A stretch of 64,000 bases of DNA, from contig NZ_SRPE01000009.1 of assembly GCF_004785645.1 (NCBI RefSeq), positions 121,480-185,479 of the forward strand, read 5' to 3'. Shown here piece by piece: positions 45,410 through 53,726 of this stretch. Within the stretch, counting starts at the first letter, position 1; the number at the start of each line of letters is the position of its first letter. The DNA comes from Empedobacter tilapiae (lineage in GTDB: Bacteria; Bacteroidota; Bacteroidia; Flavobacteriales; Weeksellaceae). The notes beneath the pieces were generated by a model. That model worked only from the letters and a program-made list of their open reading frames with translations. It was not told the DNA's origin and did not search any database. A program made the translations under genes and the position numbers.

Positions 45410-45543
45410 GAATATTAAAAAACAAATCAAGTAATTATTTAAAACTTTATTCTCGAAACAAAACCCTATTTAGAATTTTATTCTAAATAATCGTTTTAAA
45501 ATAAAATTATTAGAATACATTACTACATGTTCAATTTTTTATG

Positions 45544-45551
45544 TAGTTTTA
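45544..45551 (+). promoter_or_regulatory. Probable -7 box for the structured leader
   Basis: TAGTTTTA matches TAnnTTTG at 7 of 8 positions. The start predicted about 7 nt downstream coincides with the first base of the structured leader. No good -33 TTG is visible. Confidence 0.4.
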
Positions 45552-45555
45552 CATC

Positions 45556-45694
45556 GTATTTCGAATCGTAGAAAACGATACCAACCGAGAGGAGTCTCCA
45601 CGGTGGTAAAACAATACGGGAGTTCATCCAAAAACAACGAAAAATCCCCTATTATCGAAATACAATAATTGTTTTATTTTAACTATTTATTGTA
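45556..45694 (+). ncRNA. Candidate riboswitch / structured 5' leader
   Basis: A 9-bp closing stem, GTATTTCGA (45556-45564) with TCGAAATAC (45655-45663), encloses three helices. They are ATCGT/ACGAT (45565-45569, 45575-45579), a longer hairpin ACC-A-ACC...GGTGGT with an inner GAGA/TCTC (45580-45607), and GGGA/TCCC (45618-45621, 45645-45648). An alternative helix, TACAATAA (45661-45668) with TTATTGTA (45687-45694), ends at the start codon and shares bases 45661-45663 with the closing stem, so the two compete. This is the logic of a translational riboswitch. I do not recognise the class. Confidence 0.5.
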
Positions 45695-46299
45695 TGTCAC
45701 AAAACATTTCTGAGCTTAATTTAGCTCCTATATCAGATGAAAAATTGGTCGATTTTATCAACCAACAATTGCCTATTACAGTTCCTGCGCTAAAAGATCA
45801 TATTATCGAAGAATTCAAGAGAAGAGGTTTGGATTATCGTCATCTATACAATGTAAAAACAGATGAATTAAACATCAAACTTCCGCTTAGTCTGATTGAT
45901 GGTTGCTTGTTCGAGCGTAATATTCCCAAACCACCTTTGGTAGGTAATTTCTACGCTGTTGTACATAGATTGAGAAACTTTTTGCAACATAGCAAAGAAT
46001 TGAACGGAAAACGCCTTAAAACGTTTCATTATATCTTCGATCAACTTTATTTACCTTATGAATTGATTGATATTATTTCGGAAGATGATGTCAAAAATCT
46101 AACTGAAGATGATGTATTTATTACCTTCAAAAACTCGAAACAACATTTCCCAAACGATAAGATTATTAATAAAATTCCGAAAAATAATTTATTGATTACC
46201 GTCGACAAAGGAAATTATTACCGCGGTTTGGATAAAGTAATTTTGTCGCATCAAAATACAATTATCAAAGAAGAAAACTTGAATAACGTAACTGCATAA
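45694..46299 (+). CDS. Hypothetical protein behind structured leader
   Basis: This 201-residue soluble protein has no signal peptide or TM helix and belongs to no family I recognise. The N-terminal part (about 1-55) looks helical (ISDEKLVDFINQQLPITVPALKDHIIEEFKRRGL). A central segment IPKPPLVGNFYAVVHRLRNFLQHSKELNGKRLKTF is basic, and the C-terminal part is mixed alpha/beta. It starts 30 nt after the closing stem of a candidate riboswitch. The next gene (thioesterase) follows after 48 bp on the same strand and may be co-transcribed. Confidence 0.65.
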   Translation: MSQNISELNLAPISDEKLVDFINQQLPITVPALKDHIIEEFKRRGLDYRHLYNVKTDELNIKLPLSLIDGCLFERNIPKPPLVGNFYAVVHRLRNFLQHSKELNGKRLKTFHYIFDQLYLPYELIDIISEDDVKNLTEDDVFITFKNSKQHFPNDKIINKIPKNNLLITVDKGNYYRGLDKVILSHQNTIIKEENLNNVTA

Positions 46300-46347
46300 C
46301 TGAAATTGCTTTCGACAAATCTCTATATTTGTTGAAAGCAATTTTAT

Positions 46348-46770
46348 ATGACGCCAGAAAAAAGAGAATTAGTAGAAGCAAGTTTTAATCGTTCGGAAAC
46401 CTTAAAATTTTATAACGCATCACTTATTGAATGCGAAACAGACTATGTTTCGATTAAGATTCCGAAACAAGAAATGATGACACGTAAACATGGAATGTTT
46501 AATGGCGCTATGATTGCTTCTTTGGTTGATGTTTCATCTGGTTATGCTGCTGTTTCTCACTATGACGACGATTGCTACGTGGTAACAGTTGAATTAAAGG
46601 TGAATTATTTGCGACCTGCTTTGGGTGATTATTTACTATCAAAAGCCTATGTCATAAAAGGCGGAAAAAAGATTAGTACCATACGCACAGAGATTTTTGT
46701 GGTTGACGAAACAACGAACAAAGAAACGCATGCTGCTACTTCTTTGGTAACTATGATGAGAATAAAATGA
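46348..46770 (+). CDS. PaaI-type hotdog thioesterase
   Basis: This 140-residue cytoplasmic protein has a single hotdog fold. The active-site region reads RKHGMFNGAMIASLVDVSSGYAAVSH, close to the HGGxxxxxxD motif of PaaI/YdiI acyl-CoA thioesterases, followed by VTVELKVNYLRPALGDYLLSKAYVIKGGKKI. The first Gly-Gly is MF instead, which is a small departure. It overlaps the next gene by 4 bp (ATGA). Confidence 0.8.
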   Translation: MTPEKRELVEASFNRSETLKFYNASLIECETDYVSIKIPKQEMMTRKHGMFNGAMIASLVDVSSGYAAVSHYDDDCYVVTVELKVNYLRPALGDYLLSKAYVIKGGKKISTIRTEIFVVDETTNKETHAATSLVTMMRIK

Positions 46771-47297
46771 TGCAAGATTTTCTTACCATTGATTATTTAG
46801 AACACGGAAATGAAATACAACACAATGTGTTTCATTTGTTGCGTAATCATCATATTTTAGAAAAACTTGACACATACAAACCTATTGTCGTAGGTACAAT
46901 TCCGATCGAAATCAATATTGAAAATAGTGACATTGATATTATTGGTGAAACATCTAATTTTGAAAACGCTACGAATCATTTAACAGAGAATTTTTCTCAT
47001 CATATTGAATTCAAAATCGATCAATTAACAAACAATAACGAAACTTGTTTGACTTGTAATTTTAGAATTGATACATTTGAAATTGAGATTTATTTAGAGA
47101 ATAAGATTCCAACCGAACAAAATGCCTATCGACATATGCTCATTGAGGCGAAACTACTTGAAAAATTTGATGAATCATTCAAAAACAAAATCATCGAACT
47201 TAAAAAGAATGGGTACAAAACTGAACCTGCTTTTGCAAAACTTCTTGAGTTAAAAGGTAATCCATATCTCGCCTTATTGGAGTATGAAGTAGATTAA
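46767..47297 (+). CDS. DUF4269 protein, nucleotidyltransferase-like
   Basis: This is a 176-residue cytoplasmic protein. KPIVVGTIPIEINIENSDIDIIGE has the G-x-D-x-D layout of the nucleotidyltransferase fold and fits the DUF4269 family. The C-terminal half is helical (YRHMLIEAKLLEKFDESFKNKII, ending in KLLELKGNPYLALLEYE). The function of the family is unknown. It is translationally coupled to the thioesterase. Confidence 0.75.
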   Translation: MMQDFLTIDYLEHGNEIQHNVFHLLRNHHILEKLDTYKPIVVGTIPIEINIENSDIDIIGETSNFENATNHLTENFSHHIEFKIDQLTNNNETCLTCNFRIDTFEIEIYLENKIPTEQNAYRHMLIEAKLLEKFDESFKNKIIELKKNGYKTEPAFAKLLELKGNPYLALLEYEVD

Positions 47298-47385
47298 TCT
47301 TTTTACTTATAACGCGATTAATTAAATCAATTCAACTTGTTATTTTCTTCTTTTTAGTTGGTTTACTTTTATAAAAAATAACAAA

Positions 47386-48072
47386 ATGAAAATAAGAGAA
47401 TTACAATTATATACAAACGAGTTAGAAAAAACGAAATCATTTTATACGACTATTTTAGCTTTTGATTTAATTGAAGAAAACGAAAATCAGTTTAGTTTAC
47501 AAGTTGGTTGGACAAGATTAACTTTTATAAAATCGGACGAAGAACATATTTATCATTTCAGTTTTTTAGTTTGTAAAAATCAATTCGAAAAGGCGTTTGA
47601 TTGGATACAAAATAAAACTAAAATCCTAAACACCGATGCTGATCAACACATTGCAAACTTCGAAAATTGGAATGCACAATCTTTTTATTTCTATGATGAG
47701 GCTAGAAATCTTGCTGAGATGATTACACATTATGATTTAGCTTATGAGAACGATGCAGAATTTAATCAACATTCTATTTTAGGAATTTCTGAAATTGGTT
47801 TACCTACAACTGATATTGAGACTACCAATCAATTATTAGAAGAGAAAACAACATCTAAATTCTGGAAAGGAGATTTTGAAACTTTTGGTACTAATGGCTC
47901 AGATGAAGGGAAAATATTATTACCAAATTACTTTATTAAAACAACTTGGTTTCCTACAACTGATAAAATAACTCCTACTCCATTTACAGCTATTTTGGAA
48001 AATGAAAATCATTATTCAAAAGTAATTTTCGATAATAATAAATTAAATATATCTAATGTTGCCATTTTATAA
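47386..48072 (+). CDS. VOC-family (glyoxalase-like) protein
   Basis: This 228-residue soluble protein has two beta-alpha-beta-beta-beta modules. The first is IRELQLYTNELEKTKSFYTTILAFDLIEENENQFSLQVGWTRLTF. The second begins near ISEIGLPTTDIETTNQLLEEK. This fits the vicinal oxygen chelate superfamily (glyoxalase, dioxygenase or antibiotic-resistance relatives). Metal ligands and substrate are not evident. Its own promoter region is the 88-bp gap upstream. Confidence 0.72.
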   Translation: MKIRELQLYTNELEKTKSFYTTILAFDLIEENENQFSLQVGWTRLTFIKSDEEHIYHFSFLVCKNQFEKAFDWIQNKTKILNTDADQHIANFENWNAQSFYFYDEARNLAEMITHYDLAYENDAEFNQHSILGISEIGLPTTDIETTNQLLEEKTTSKFWKGDFETFGTNGSDEGKILLPNYFIKTTWFPTTDKITPTPFTAILENENHYSKVIFDNNKLNISNVAIL

Positions 48073-48126
48073 AAAATAAGCATTGAATAAAAAGTGATAT
48101 CTTAAGGGTAAAAAAAAATGGGATTG

Positions 48127-48134
48127 TAACTTTG
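48127..48134 (+). promoter_or_regulatory. -7 box of the AEC transporter gene
   Basis: TAACTTTG is a perfect TAnnTTTG, 19 bp before the ATG at 48153. It also argues against the in-frame TTG start at 48132, which would lie inside the promoter. Confidence 0.55.
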
Positions 48135-48152
48135 CATTCCAAATATCTAAAA

Positions 48153-49067
48153 ATGGTAAACTTTATATTAATCGCAGTCTGCATAATCGCCGGAATGGTG
48201 TTTAAAGCAACAAAATCTATACATCCTGATGCACATAAAGGGATCAACACATGGATTTTATATTTGGCTTTACCAGCAGTCTCGTTTAAGTATTTACCAA
48301 AAGTAGAATGGTCGCAAGAAATGTTATTCCCTATCTTTTCTACTGTCATTATTGCCGTTGGAAGTTTGTTTTACATGAAATTCTACAGCAAAGCAAAAGG
48401 CTATTCGGAGCGTTCGAGAAGAACATTGGAATTGGCAAGCGGCTATAGCAATACATCTTTTATTGGTTTCCCTTTGATCTCAGCATTTTATGGAGAAAAA
48501 TATTTAAGTATTGCTATTATTTGTGATCAAACCATGTTTTTGTGCTTGTCAACCATCGGAATAGTTTCTGCATTAAAAGGGGGAAGCAATGGATCTGGAG
48601 CAATAGATTCTAAATTTATCTTGAAACGATTATTTACTTTCCCTCCATTTTTAGGTTGTATTAGTGCATTGATTTTATCTCAATTTATCGACTTATCTCC
48701 TGCAGAACCATCCTTCGACAAATTAGCTGCAACCGTAGGTCCATTGGCTTTATTTTCAGTTGGATTGCAATTAAAGTTTAATGGTTGGAGAAAATTATGG
48801 TCACAAATTTCGATGTCTATGTTTTACAAATTAATGATTGCGCCTGCAGTTGTAATGCTTTTAGCTATCCTAATTGGAATAAAAGGTGATGTGGCTAAAA
48901 TCTCTATTTTTGAAGCTGCAATGCCTACATTAGTGACATCGAGTATTATTGCGGAACAATTTAAACTCAACACCAAACTAACCAATTTGATTATTGGAAT
49001 CAGTATTATTGTAGGCTTTTTTACAGCTGCTTTTTGGTATGAAATGATACAGTTGGTTATCAGATAA
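48153..49067 (+). CDS. AEC family transporter (auxin efflux carrier fold)
   Basis: This is an inner-membrane protein of about 304 residues and ten TM helices in two inverted five-helix halves. Characteristic stretches are LELASGYSNTSFIGFPLISAFYGEK in the first half and APAVVMLLAILIG...AAMPTLVTSSIIAEQFKLNTKLTNLIIG in the second, where the AMP and Asn-Thr-Ser-Phe crossover motifs occur. Bacterial AEC proteins export or import malonate, malate or other organic anions; the substrate here is unknown. The start is the ATG at 48153 because the -7 box overlaps the alternative TTG. Confidence 0.82.
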   Translation: MVNFILIAVCIIAGMVFKATKSIHPDAHKGINTWILYLALPAVSFKYLPKVEWSQEMLFPIFSTVIIAVGSLFYMKFYSKAKGYSERSRRTLELASGYSNTSFIGFPLISAFYGEKYLSIAIICDQTMFLCLSTIGIVSALKGGSNGSGAIDSKFILKRLFTFPPFLGCISALILSQFIDLSPAEPSFDKLAATVGPLALFSVGLQLKFNGWRKLWSQISMSMFYKLMIAPAVVMLLAILIGIKGDVAKISIFEAAMPTLVTSSIIAEQFKLNTKLTNLIIGISIIVGFFTAAFWYEMIQLVIR

Positions 49068-49070
49068 GGA

Positions 49071-50546
49071 TTAATTTTCAATTTCAATAATTCTCTTTCC
49101 TTTCTCCCCAAGATAATGTATTAGTAATTCGTTATAAACTTTATAACCTTCATCTGAATTTGTAAAGATTAATACACCTTTTTTAGATTGAGGCAATAAC
49201 ACTACCAGACACTGAGAACCTTTGTCAGCTCCACTATGCGAAATTGCGAACTCATTGTTACCTAAATCATATATGATCCAGCCTAATCCGAAATATTCAT
49301 TCTCTTTAATTTTAGAATATTGTTGCGTCATTTTCCTGAAAATATCTTCGGATAAATTGCCTCCATTAAGAACATTTACTAAAAAATTCCCATAATCAGC
49401 AATTGTTGTATGTAAATCATCCGCAGCATTTATTTTTTTGTTTTTAACTGTTTCATATGCATTTCCTACTCTATCATACCCCATTACAAATCTTGATTCG
49501 TCAGTATTTTTAGTCCAAAGAAATTCAGTATCATGCATTTTTAAAGGTTCAAATATTAGCTCTTGTGCCAATTCATTTAATGATTTTTTAAACTTTTTCT
49601 CAAGTGCTTTTCGCAAATACTCGAATCCTTCTCCAGAATAACCATATTTAGTTCCAGGATCAAAAATGAATTGTAGTTTTTTATTATCTGTATCTGATCT
49701 CCAATTCGGAAAACCTGTTTGATGACTAAGTATCAGTGTCGTAGTTAATTGTTTATTTCTTACATCAAGTGATATATCAAAATCTGTATAAAAATGATAT
49801 ATTGGTTCATCAAGATTCCATTTACCTAAACTGGCTAACCTTAAAGCAACCATTACTGTAATTGGTTTGGTAAGTGAAGCCACATTAAAAATTGAATTAT
49901 AAGGAGCTGAATTGCCTTCAGATGTTTGACCAATAATTTTGATTTGTTGAAGTTTACCATCTTCAATTATTCCAAGCCCAAGTGTTTTTACATGATTTGA
50001 ATCTAACCATTTCGTTATTAACGAATCACTTTCAAACAAGCCAGTTGATATTGAATTATCCTTATAAGTTTGATGATCAAAACTAAACGAATTCACCAAT
50101 TTCCAGCTTTTATTTTCTAAAATCCATACATTACTGAATTTTGCAACTCCCTGTTGAGATTCTCTTTTTTCAGAAAAAGTATGTTCTCCATTCTGTATAG
50201 CACCATAAATAATTCCATTCTTATAAAGCGGAAAAATTTCGGTTTTATCTTTAATTAAAAATCTCTTTACTTGGCGATTGTCAACATGATTACAAATACC
50301 ATTTTTCAAATCTGAAATAAATTTTGTTTTAGTTGAAACACCATCTTTATCATGATAAAATTTTAGATGCTTACTTAATAAATTTTCAAATTGTGAAATA
50401 TCACATTGATTGAATCCGACATCGAATAGTAAACTATCATTTGCTAAAATAGTCTTATTAAGTACTCGTAAATCTAGATTTTGGGCATAGCTAATAATAG
50501 CGAAAAAATTAAAAACAAAACTTAGATAAAAGCTTCTTATTCTCAT
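49071..50546 (-). CDS. Secreted serine hydrolase: NTF2-like domain plus beta-lactamase fold
   Basis: This is an exported protein of about 491 residues. The ATG at 50546 gives a proper signal peptide (MRIRSFYLSFVFNFFAIISYAQ); the ORF extends upstream only to a TTG. The first domain (about 25-160) looks like a DUF4440/NTF2-like fold (FENLLSKHLKFYHDKDGVSTKTKFISDLKNG, FSNVWILENKSWKLVNSFSFDHQ). The second (about 170-490) is a class C beta-lactamase-type hydrolase with SLTK, YSG in place of YSN, and HSGADKG. Probably a periplasmic esterase or peptidase. Three TGTC-GG repeats lie just upstream. Confidence 0.75.
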   Translation of the reverse strand: MRIRSFYLSFVFNFFAIISYAQNLDLRVLNKTILANDSLLFDVGFNQCDISQFENLLSKHLKFYHDKDGVSTKTKFISDLKNGICNHVDNRQVKRFLIKDKTEIFPLYKNGIIYGAIQNGEHTFSEKRESQQGVAKFSNVWILENKSWKLVNSFSFDHQTYKDNSISTGLFESDSLITKWLDSNHVKTLGLGIIEDGKLQQIKIIGQTSEGNSAPYNSIFNVASLTKPITVMVALRLASLGKWNLDEPIYHFYTDFDISLDVRNKQLTTTLILSHQTGFPNWRSDTDNKKLQFIFDPGTKYGYSGEGFEYLRKALEKKFKKSLNELAQELIFEPLKMHDTEFLWTKNTDESRFVMGYDRVGNAYETVKNKKINAADDLHTTIADYGNFLVNVLNGGNLSEDIFRKMTQQYSKIKENEYFGLGWIIYDLGNNEFAISHSGADKGSQCLVVLLPQSKKGVLIFTNSDEGYKVYNELLIHYLGEKGKRIIEIEN

Positions 50547-50601
50547 AGATAAAATTTTTGAACAAAGATTATTTATAATTATTTCTGTTACTAAAAATAA
50601 C

Positions 50602-50630
50602 CCCGACAATTACCCGACATCTACCTGACA
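50602..50630 (-). promoter_or_regulatory. Three TGTC(G/A)GG repeats at 11-bp spacing
   Basis: On the plus strand CCCGACA occurs at 50602 and 50613 and CCTGACA at 50624. On the coding (minus) strand these read TGTCGGG or TGTCAGG. They lie about 55-85 bp upstream of the serine hydrolase ATG and right after the stop of the XRE-type regulator, a likely operator. Confidence 0.5.
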
Positions 50631-50633
50631 AAG

Positions 50634-51209
50634 CTATATTATACTGAAATTTAGTTTAAAAAACATTTTTTGTTTTCTATCAATTTCAGCAAGATTTCTA
50701 AGTATAAGAAAAACATTAGATAGAACAATTGTAATTAATAAGACAACTGTAAATGATCTTCCTAACTTTAAAAAAATACCTAACATAAAAATTATTGGAG
50801 CACATATTGTCCATAAAATTTGAAGAGAAATAATTTGTTTTGTAAGTAGGTTTTTCTGTTTAAAAACAAATGAAAGTAATAATGGAATAAAAATATTAAA
50901 AGGCGGAAAAATAATAAATGGTAAAGAAGATAGATTAATCCATTTTATTTTTTGAAAATCAATATCTACTGGCGTTACAGAATTAGGTAATAAATCAATC
51001 GAAGAATCTTCAATAGATTCATCATTTTTATCCTCAAGCAATTCCTTTTCCGAAATATCTAAAGCTTTAGAAAGCGTTTTTAAAGTATAACCTTTTGGTA
51101 CTGCTCCAGATTCAATTCTTTGTATCGTTCTGACAGAAATCCCAGATTTTTCAGCTAATTCTTCTTGCGTAATATTTAATTTATCTCTTATCTCCTTTAA
51201 TTTTGACAT
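50634..51209 (-). CDS. XRE-family HTH protein with C-terminal membrane helices
   Basis: This 191-residue protein has a Cro/CI-type HTH at residues 4-58 (KEIRDKLNITQEELAEKSGISVRTIQRIESGAVPKGYTLKTLSKAL), an acidic linker, then three to four TM helices (about 95-175: LPFIIFPPFNIFIPLLLSFVF, LQILWTICAPIIFMLGIF, FTVVLLITIVLSNVFLIL). The layout suggests a membrane-tethered regulator responding to an envelope signal. The TGTCGGG repeats just downstream, in front of the serine hydrolase gene, could be its target. Inference. Confidence 0.75.
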   Translation of the reverse strand: MSKLKEIRDKLNITQEELAEKSGISVRTIQRIESGAVPKGYTLKTLSKALDISEKELLEDKNDESIEDSSIDLLPNSVTPVDIDFQKIKWINLSSLPFIIFPPFNIFIPLLLSFVFKQKNLLTKQIISLQILWTICAPIIFMLGIFLKLGRSFTVVLLITIVLSNVFLILRNLAEIDRKQKMFFKLNFSII

Positions 51210-51249
51210 CCTTTTTAAATTATCAAGTATACTTGCTAAGTAACAACAA

Positions 51250-51996
51250 TTATTTCAATACTTCTTTCAAAAACAATAATGTATGTTGCCAAGCTCTATC
51301 TGCCATTACTTTATTGTAATCAGGTGATTCTGGATTGGTAAATGTATGTTTTGAATTTGCGTAAGTAATCATTTGCCAATCTGTTTTTCCATCGTTCATT
51401 TCAATTACTAAATTCGAAATATCTTCGAATTTTACAGATTCATCTTCAGCAGGATGTTCAATCAAAATTTTCGTTTTAAGAGGAATATTTTTTCGAGCCA
51501 AATCTTTTGCTAATCCACCATGAATAGAAACAACACCCATAATAGGTAATTGTGCACGAGCAGCTTCTAATGCGCCTGTTCCTCCAAAACAATAACCAAT
51601 TACAGCAATTTTACTTGGATCTGCACCAGCCTTGATTAATTCTTTCAACGCTAAATCAATTCTTTTTTGATAAGCTATATAATCAGACTTATATTTTCCT
51701 GCTACTTTAGCCGCTTCCGCATTATCTTTCGGATTGTTTCCTTCTCCATAAATATCTGCAACAAACGCAATATAACCTTCTTTTGCTAAATCTATTGCGG
51801 CTTGTCTTGCTTCGTTATCAGCTCCTTTCCAAGCGGGTAAAATCAAAACTCCTGGACTTTTCTTTGTTGTATTATCGGTTACTAAACCATTCAATTTTTG
51901 TGAGCCATCTTTATAAGCAACTTGCTTTAGATTTTGTGCATGTGTCGTATTCATCATCAATACAATTAAAAATAAACATTGAATTACATTTTTCAT
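51250..51996 (-). CDS. Exported dienelactone hydrolase family protein
   Basis: This 248-residue protein has a signal peptide (1-20, NTTHAQ). It has the DLH fold with the cysteine nucleophile in GYCFGGTGALE (about 126), a Glu/Asp-containing HPAEDES (about 185) and the His in YANSKHTFTNPESPDYN. The length fits the family. DLH relatives hydrolyse small esters or lactones; the periplasmic location makes a role in aromatic degradation less likely than general ester hydrolysis. Confidence 0.8.
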   Translation of the reverse strand: MKNVIQCLFLIVLMMNTTHAQNLKQVAYKDGSQKLNGLVTDNTTKKSPGVLILPAWKGADNEARQAAIDLAKEGYIAFVADIYGEGNNPKDNAEAAKVAGKYKSDYIAYQKRIDLALKELIKAGADPSKIAVIGYCFGGTGALEAARAQLPIMGVVSIHGGLAKDLARKNIPLKTKILIEHPAEDESVKFEDISNLVIEMNDGKTDWQMITYANSKHTFTNPESPDYNKVMADRAWQHTLLFLKEVLK

Positions 51997-52076
51997 CTTC
52001 TAAAAAATTTAAGACATTAAGATAAAAAGAACTAATTTTATATCGGATATTGAATTGAATATTTAACACAATTAGC

Positions 52077-52493
52077 ATGGAACTTATTACAATAAAAACA
52101 TTTGAAAGCCCTATTGAAGCACATATTTTACGTTCGAAATTAGAAAGTGAACAAATTGATGCTTTTGTTTTTGATGAACATTCGGTTGGTATGAATCAGT
52201 TTTTATCGAATGCAATTGGTGGTGTGAAAGTAAAAATTAAGAAAGAAGATACTGATCGTGCTATGAAAGTTCTGGACGAAATTGATGCTTCAAATTATAC
52301 CAATGATTTAGATGAAATTCTTGTCTGCCCAAAATGTGGAAGTAATGAATATTACAGTAATTACAAGTCGATGAAAGGTGGAAAAGGCTTACTTTCTTTA
52401 TTATCTTCTATCATATTTTGGGTCTACCCTATTTACTACAAAAACGTGTTCAAATGCAAGAAGTGTGGTGAAGAATTTAATGGTTTACAATAA
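52077..52493 (+). CDS. DUF2007 domain protein with zinc ribbon
   Basis: This is a 138-residue protein. The N terminus ELITIKTFESPIEAHILRSKLESEQIDAFVFDEHSVGMNQFLSNAIGGVKVKI is a DUF2007 (putative signal-transducing) domain. The C-terminal half has two CxxC pairs (CPKCGS near 84, CKKCGE near 130) around a short hydrophobic stretch (LLSLLSSIIFWVYPIYY), giving a zinc ribbon split by a possible membrane-associated segment. Function unknown. Convergent with fabH across a shared terminator. Confidence 0.75.
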   Translation: MELITIKTFESPIEAHILRSKLESEQIDAFVFDEHSVGMNQFLSNAIGGVKVKIKKEDTDRAMKVLDEIDASNYTNDLDEILVCPKCGSNEYYSNYKSMKGGKGLLSLLSSIIFWVYPIYYKNVFKCKKCGEEFNGLQ

Positions 52494-52495
52494 AA

Positions 52496-52523
52496 AAAGA
52501 ACGACAATTTCTTGCCGTTCTTT
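52496..52523. terminator. Bidirectional terminator
   Basis: AAAGAACG with CGTTCTTT, with an inner CAA/TTG pairing, and an A-run on the left (52492-52498). It separates the DUF2007 and fabH genes. Confidence 0.75.
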
Positions 52524-52551
52524 ATGAACAAAAATATATGATTTTTATTGA

Positions 52552-53550
52552 TTAAATTGTCCAACGCAATAAGCTTGCTCCCCAAGAGAAACCTGCTCCA
52601 AAGGCTGTCAACATCAATAAATCTCCTTTCTTTAATTTTGATGTATTCTCCCAAATACACAACGGAATTGTCGCTGCAATTGTGTTTCCATAATTCTCAA
52701 TATTAATTAAAGTTTTACCTTCTTCAATATTAATTTCATTACCAACAGCATCAATAATTCGTTTATTTGCTTGATGCGGAACCAACCAATTTACATCTTT
52801 TACAGAAAAATCGTTGCGTTTCAAAACATTGACACACGTATCACTCATTGATTGAATTGCATTTTTGAATACAATTTTCCCATCTTGTCTAATGTAACGT
52901 TTCTCATCAACCAACAACTGTGAACTCGCTGGATATAAAGAACCACCTCCTTTTATATTCAAGAATTCTTTTCCAGCTCCATTACTCTGTAACAAAGCAT
53001 CCAAAATTCCTTCTTCATTTGTAGGCTCTAACCAAACCACTCCAGCTCCGTCTCCAAATAAAATATTTGTCGAACGATCTTTGATGTCTACATACGCACT
53101 GATTTTATCAGCACCAATTATCAAAACATTTTTGTAACGTCTACTTTCAATCAACGAAGCACCCATGTCCAACGCATATAAAAAACCAGAACAAGCTGCA
53201 TTCATATCAAATGCCCAAACATTCTCTATTCCTAACTTTTCGCATACAATATTTGCTGTAGCAGGCATCAACATATCTGGTGTAGAAGTCGCAACAATCA
53301 ACGCATCAACATCTTTGATGTCTTTTTTGTATGTATCAATTAAATTCTGAATTGCACTAACCGCCATATCAGAAGTCGCTAAACCTTCCTCTAAAATACG
53401 ACGTTCTTTAATTCCTGTTCTTTTTACAATCCATTCATCAGAAGTGTCTGTAATCTTTTCTAAATCGGAATTAGTTCGTTTATTTTCTGGCACATAACCA
53501 CCGATTGCTGAAATATGTGCAAATATTTTTTTTGTAAAATCTACCACCAT
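52552..53550 (-). CDS. fabH: 3-oxoacyl-ACP synthase III (FabH-like)
   Basis: This 332-residue thiolase-fold enzyme condenses acyl-CoA with malonyl-ACP to start fatty acid synthesis. The Cys-His-Asn triad is complete: NAACSGFLYAL (Cys about 115), VPHQANKRI (His about 259) and ENYGNTIAA (Asn about 287). The ATG at 53550 is used; the reading frame extends to a TTG at 53568. FabH should be cytoplasmic. Flavobacteria often have several FabH paralogues; no other fatty-acid genes are adjacent, so this may be a secondary copy. Confidence 0.85.
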   Translation of the reverse strand: MVVDFTKKIFAHISAIGGYVPENKRTNSDLEKITDTSDEWIVKRTGIKERRILEEGLATSDMAVSAIQNLIDTYKKDIKDVDALIVATSTPDMLMPATANIVCEKLGIENVWAFDMNAACSGFLYALDMGASLIESRRYKNVLIIGADKISAYVDIKDRSTNILFGDGAGVVWLEPTNEEGILDALLQSNGAGKEFLNIKGGGSLYPASSQLLVDEKRYIRQDGKIVFKNAIQSMSDTCVNVLKRNDFSVKDVNWLVPHQANKRIIDAVGNEINIEEGKTLINIENYGNTIAATIPLCIWENTSKLKKGDLLMLTAFGAGFSWGASLLRWTI

Positions 53551-53726
53551 AAAATTCTTTTCATTCAAATTTCATGTATCGATTATCTCCTAAAAGACGC
53601 ATCAATAAAAATTTGAGCAACAAAGGTCTATCCAATTTAACAAATTAGTTAGCGAAATAAACGTAATAATATGTCAAAAAGACGTTTTTAGAAAACTTTC
53701 ACATTTACATTGATTTACATCAATTA

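Noticed and set aside
45556..45694. Match to a named riboswitch class (SAM, TPP, cobalamin, preQ1, c-di-GMP)
   Set aside because: None of the conserved core sequences I know for these classes is present; only the secondary structure supports a regulatory RNA.
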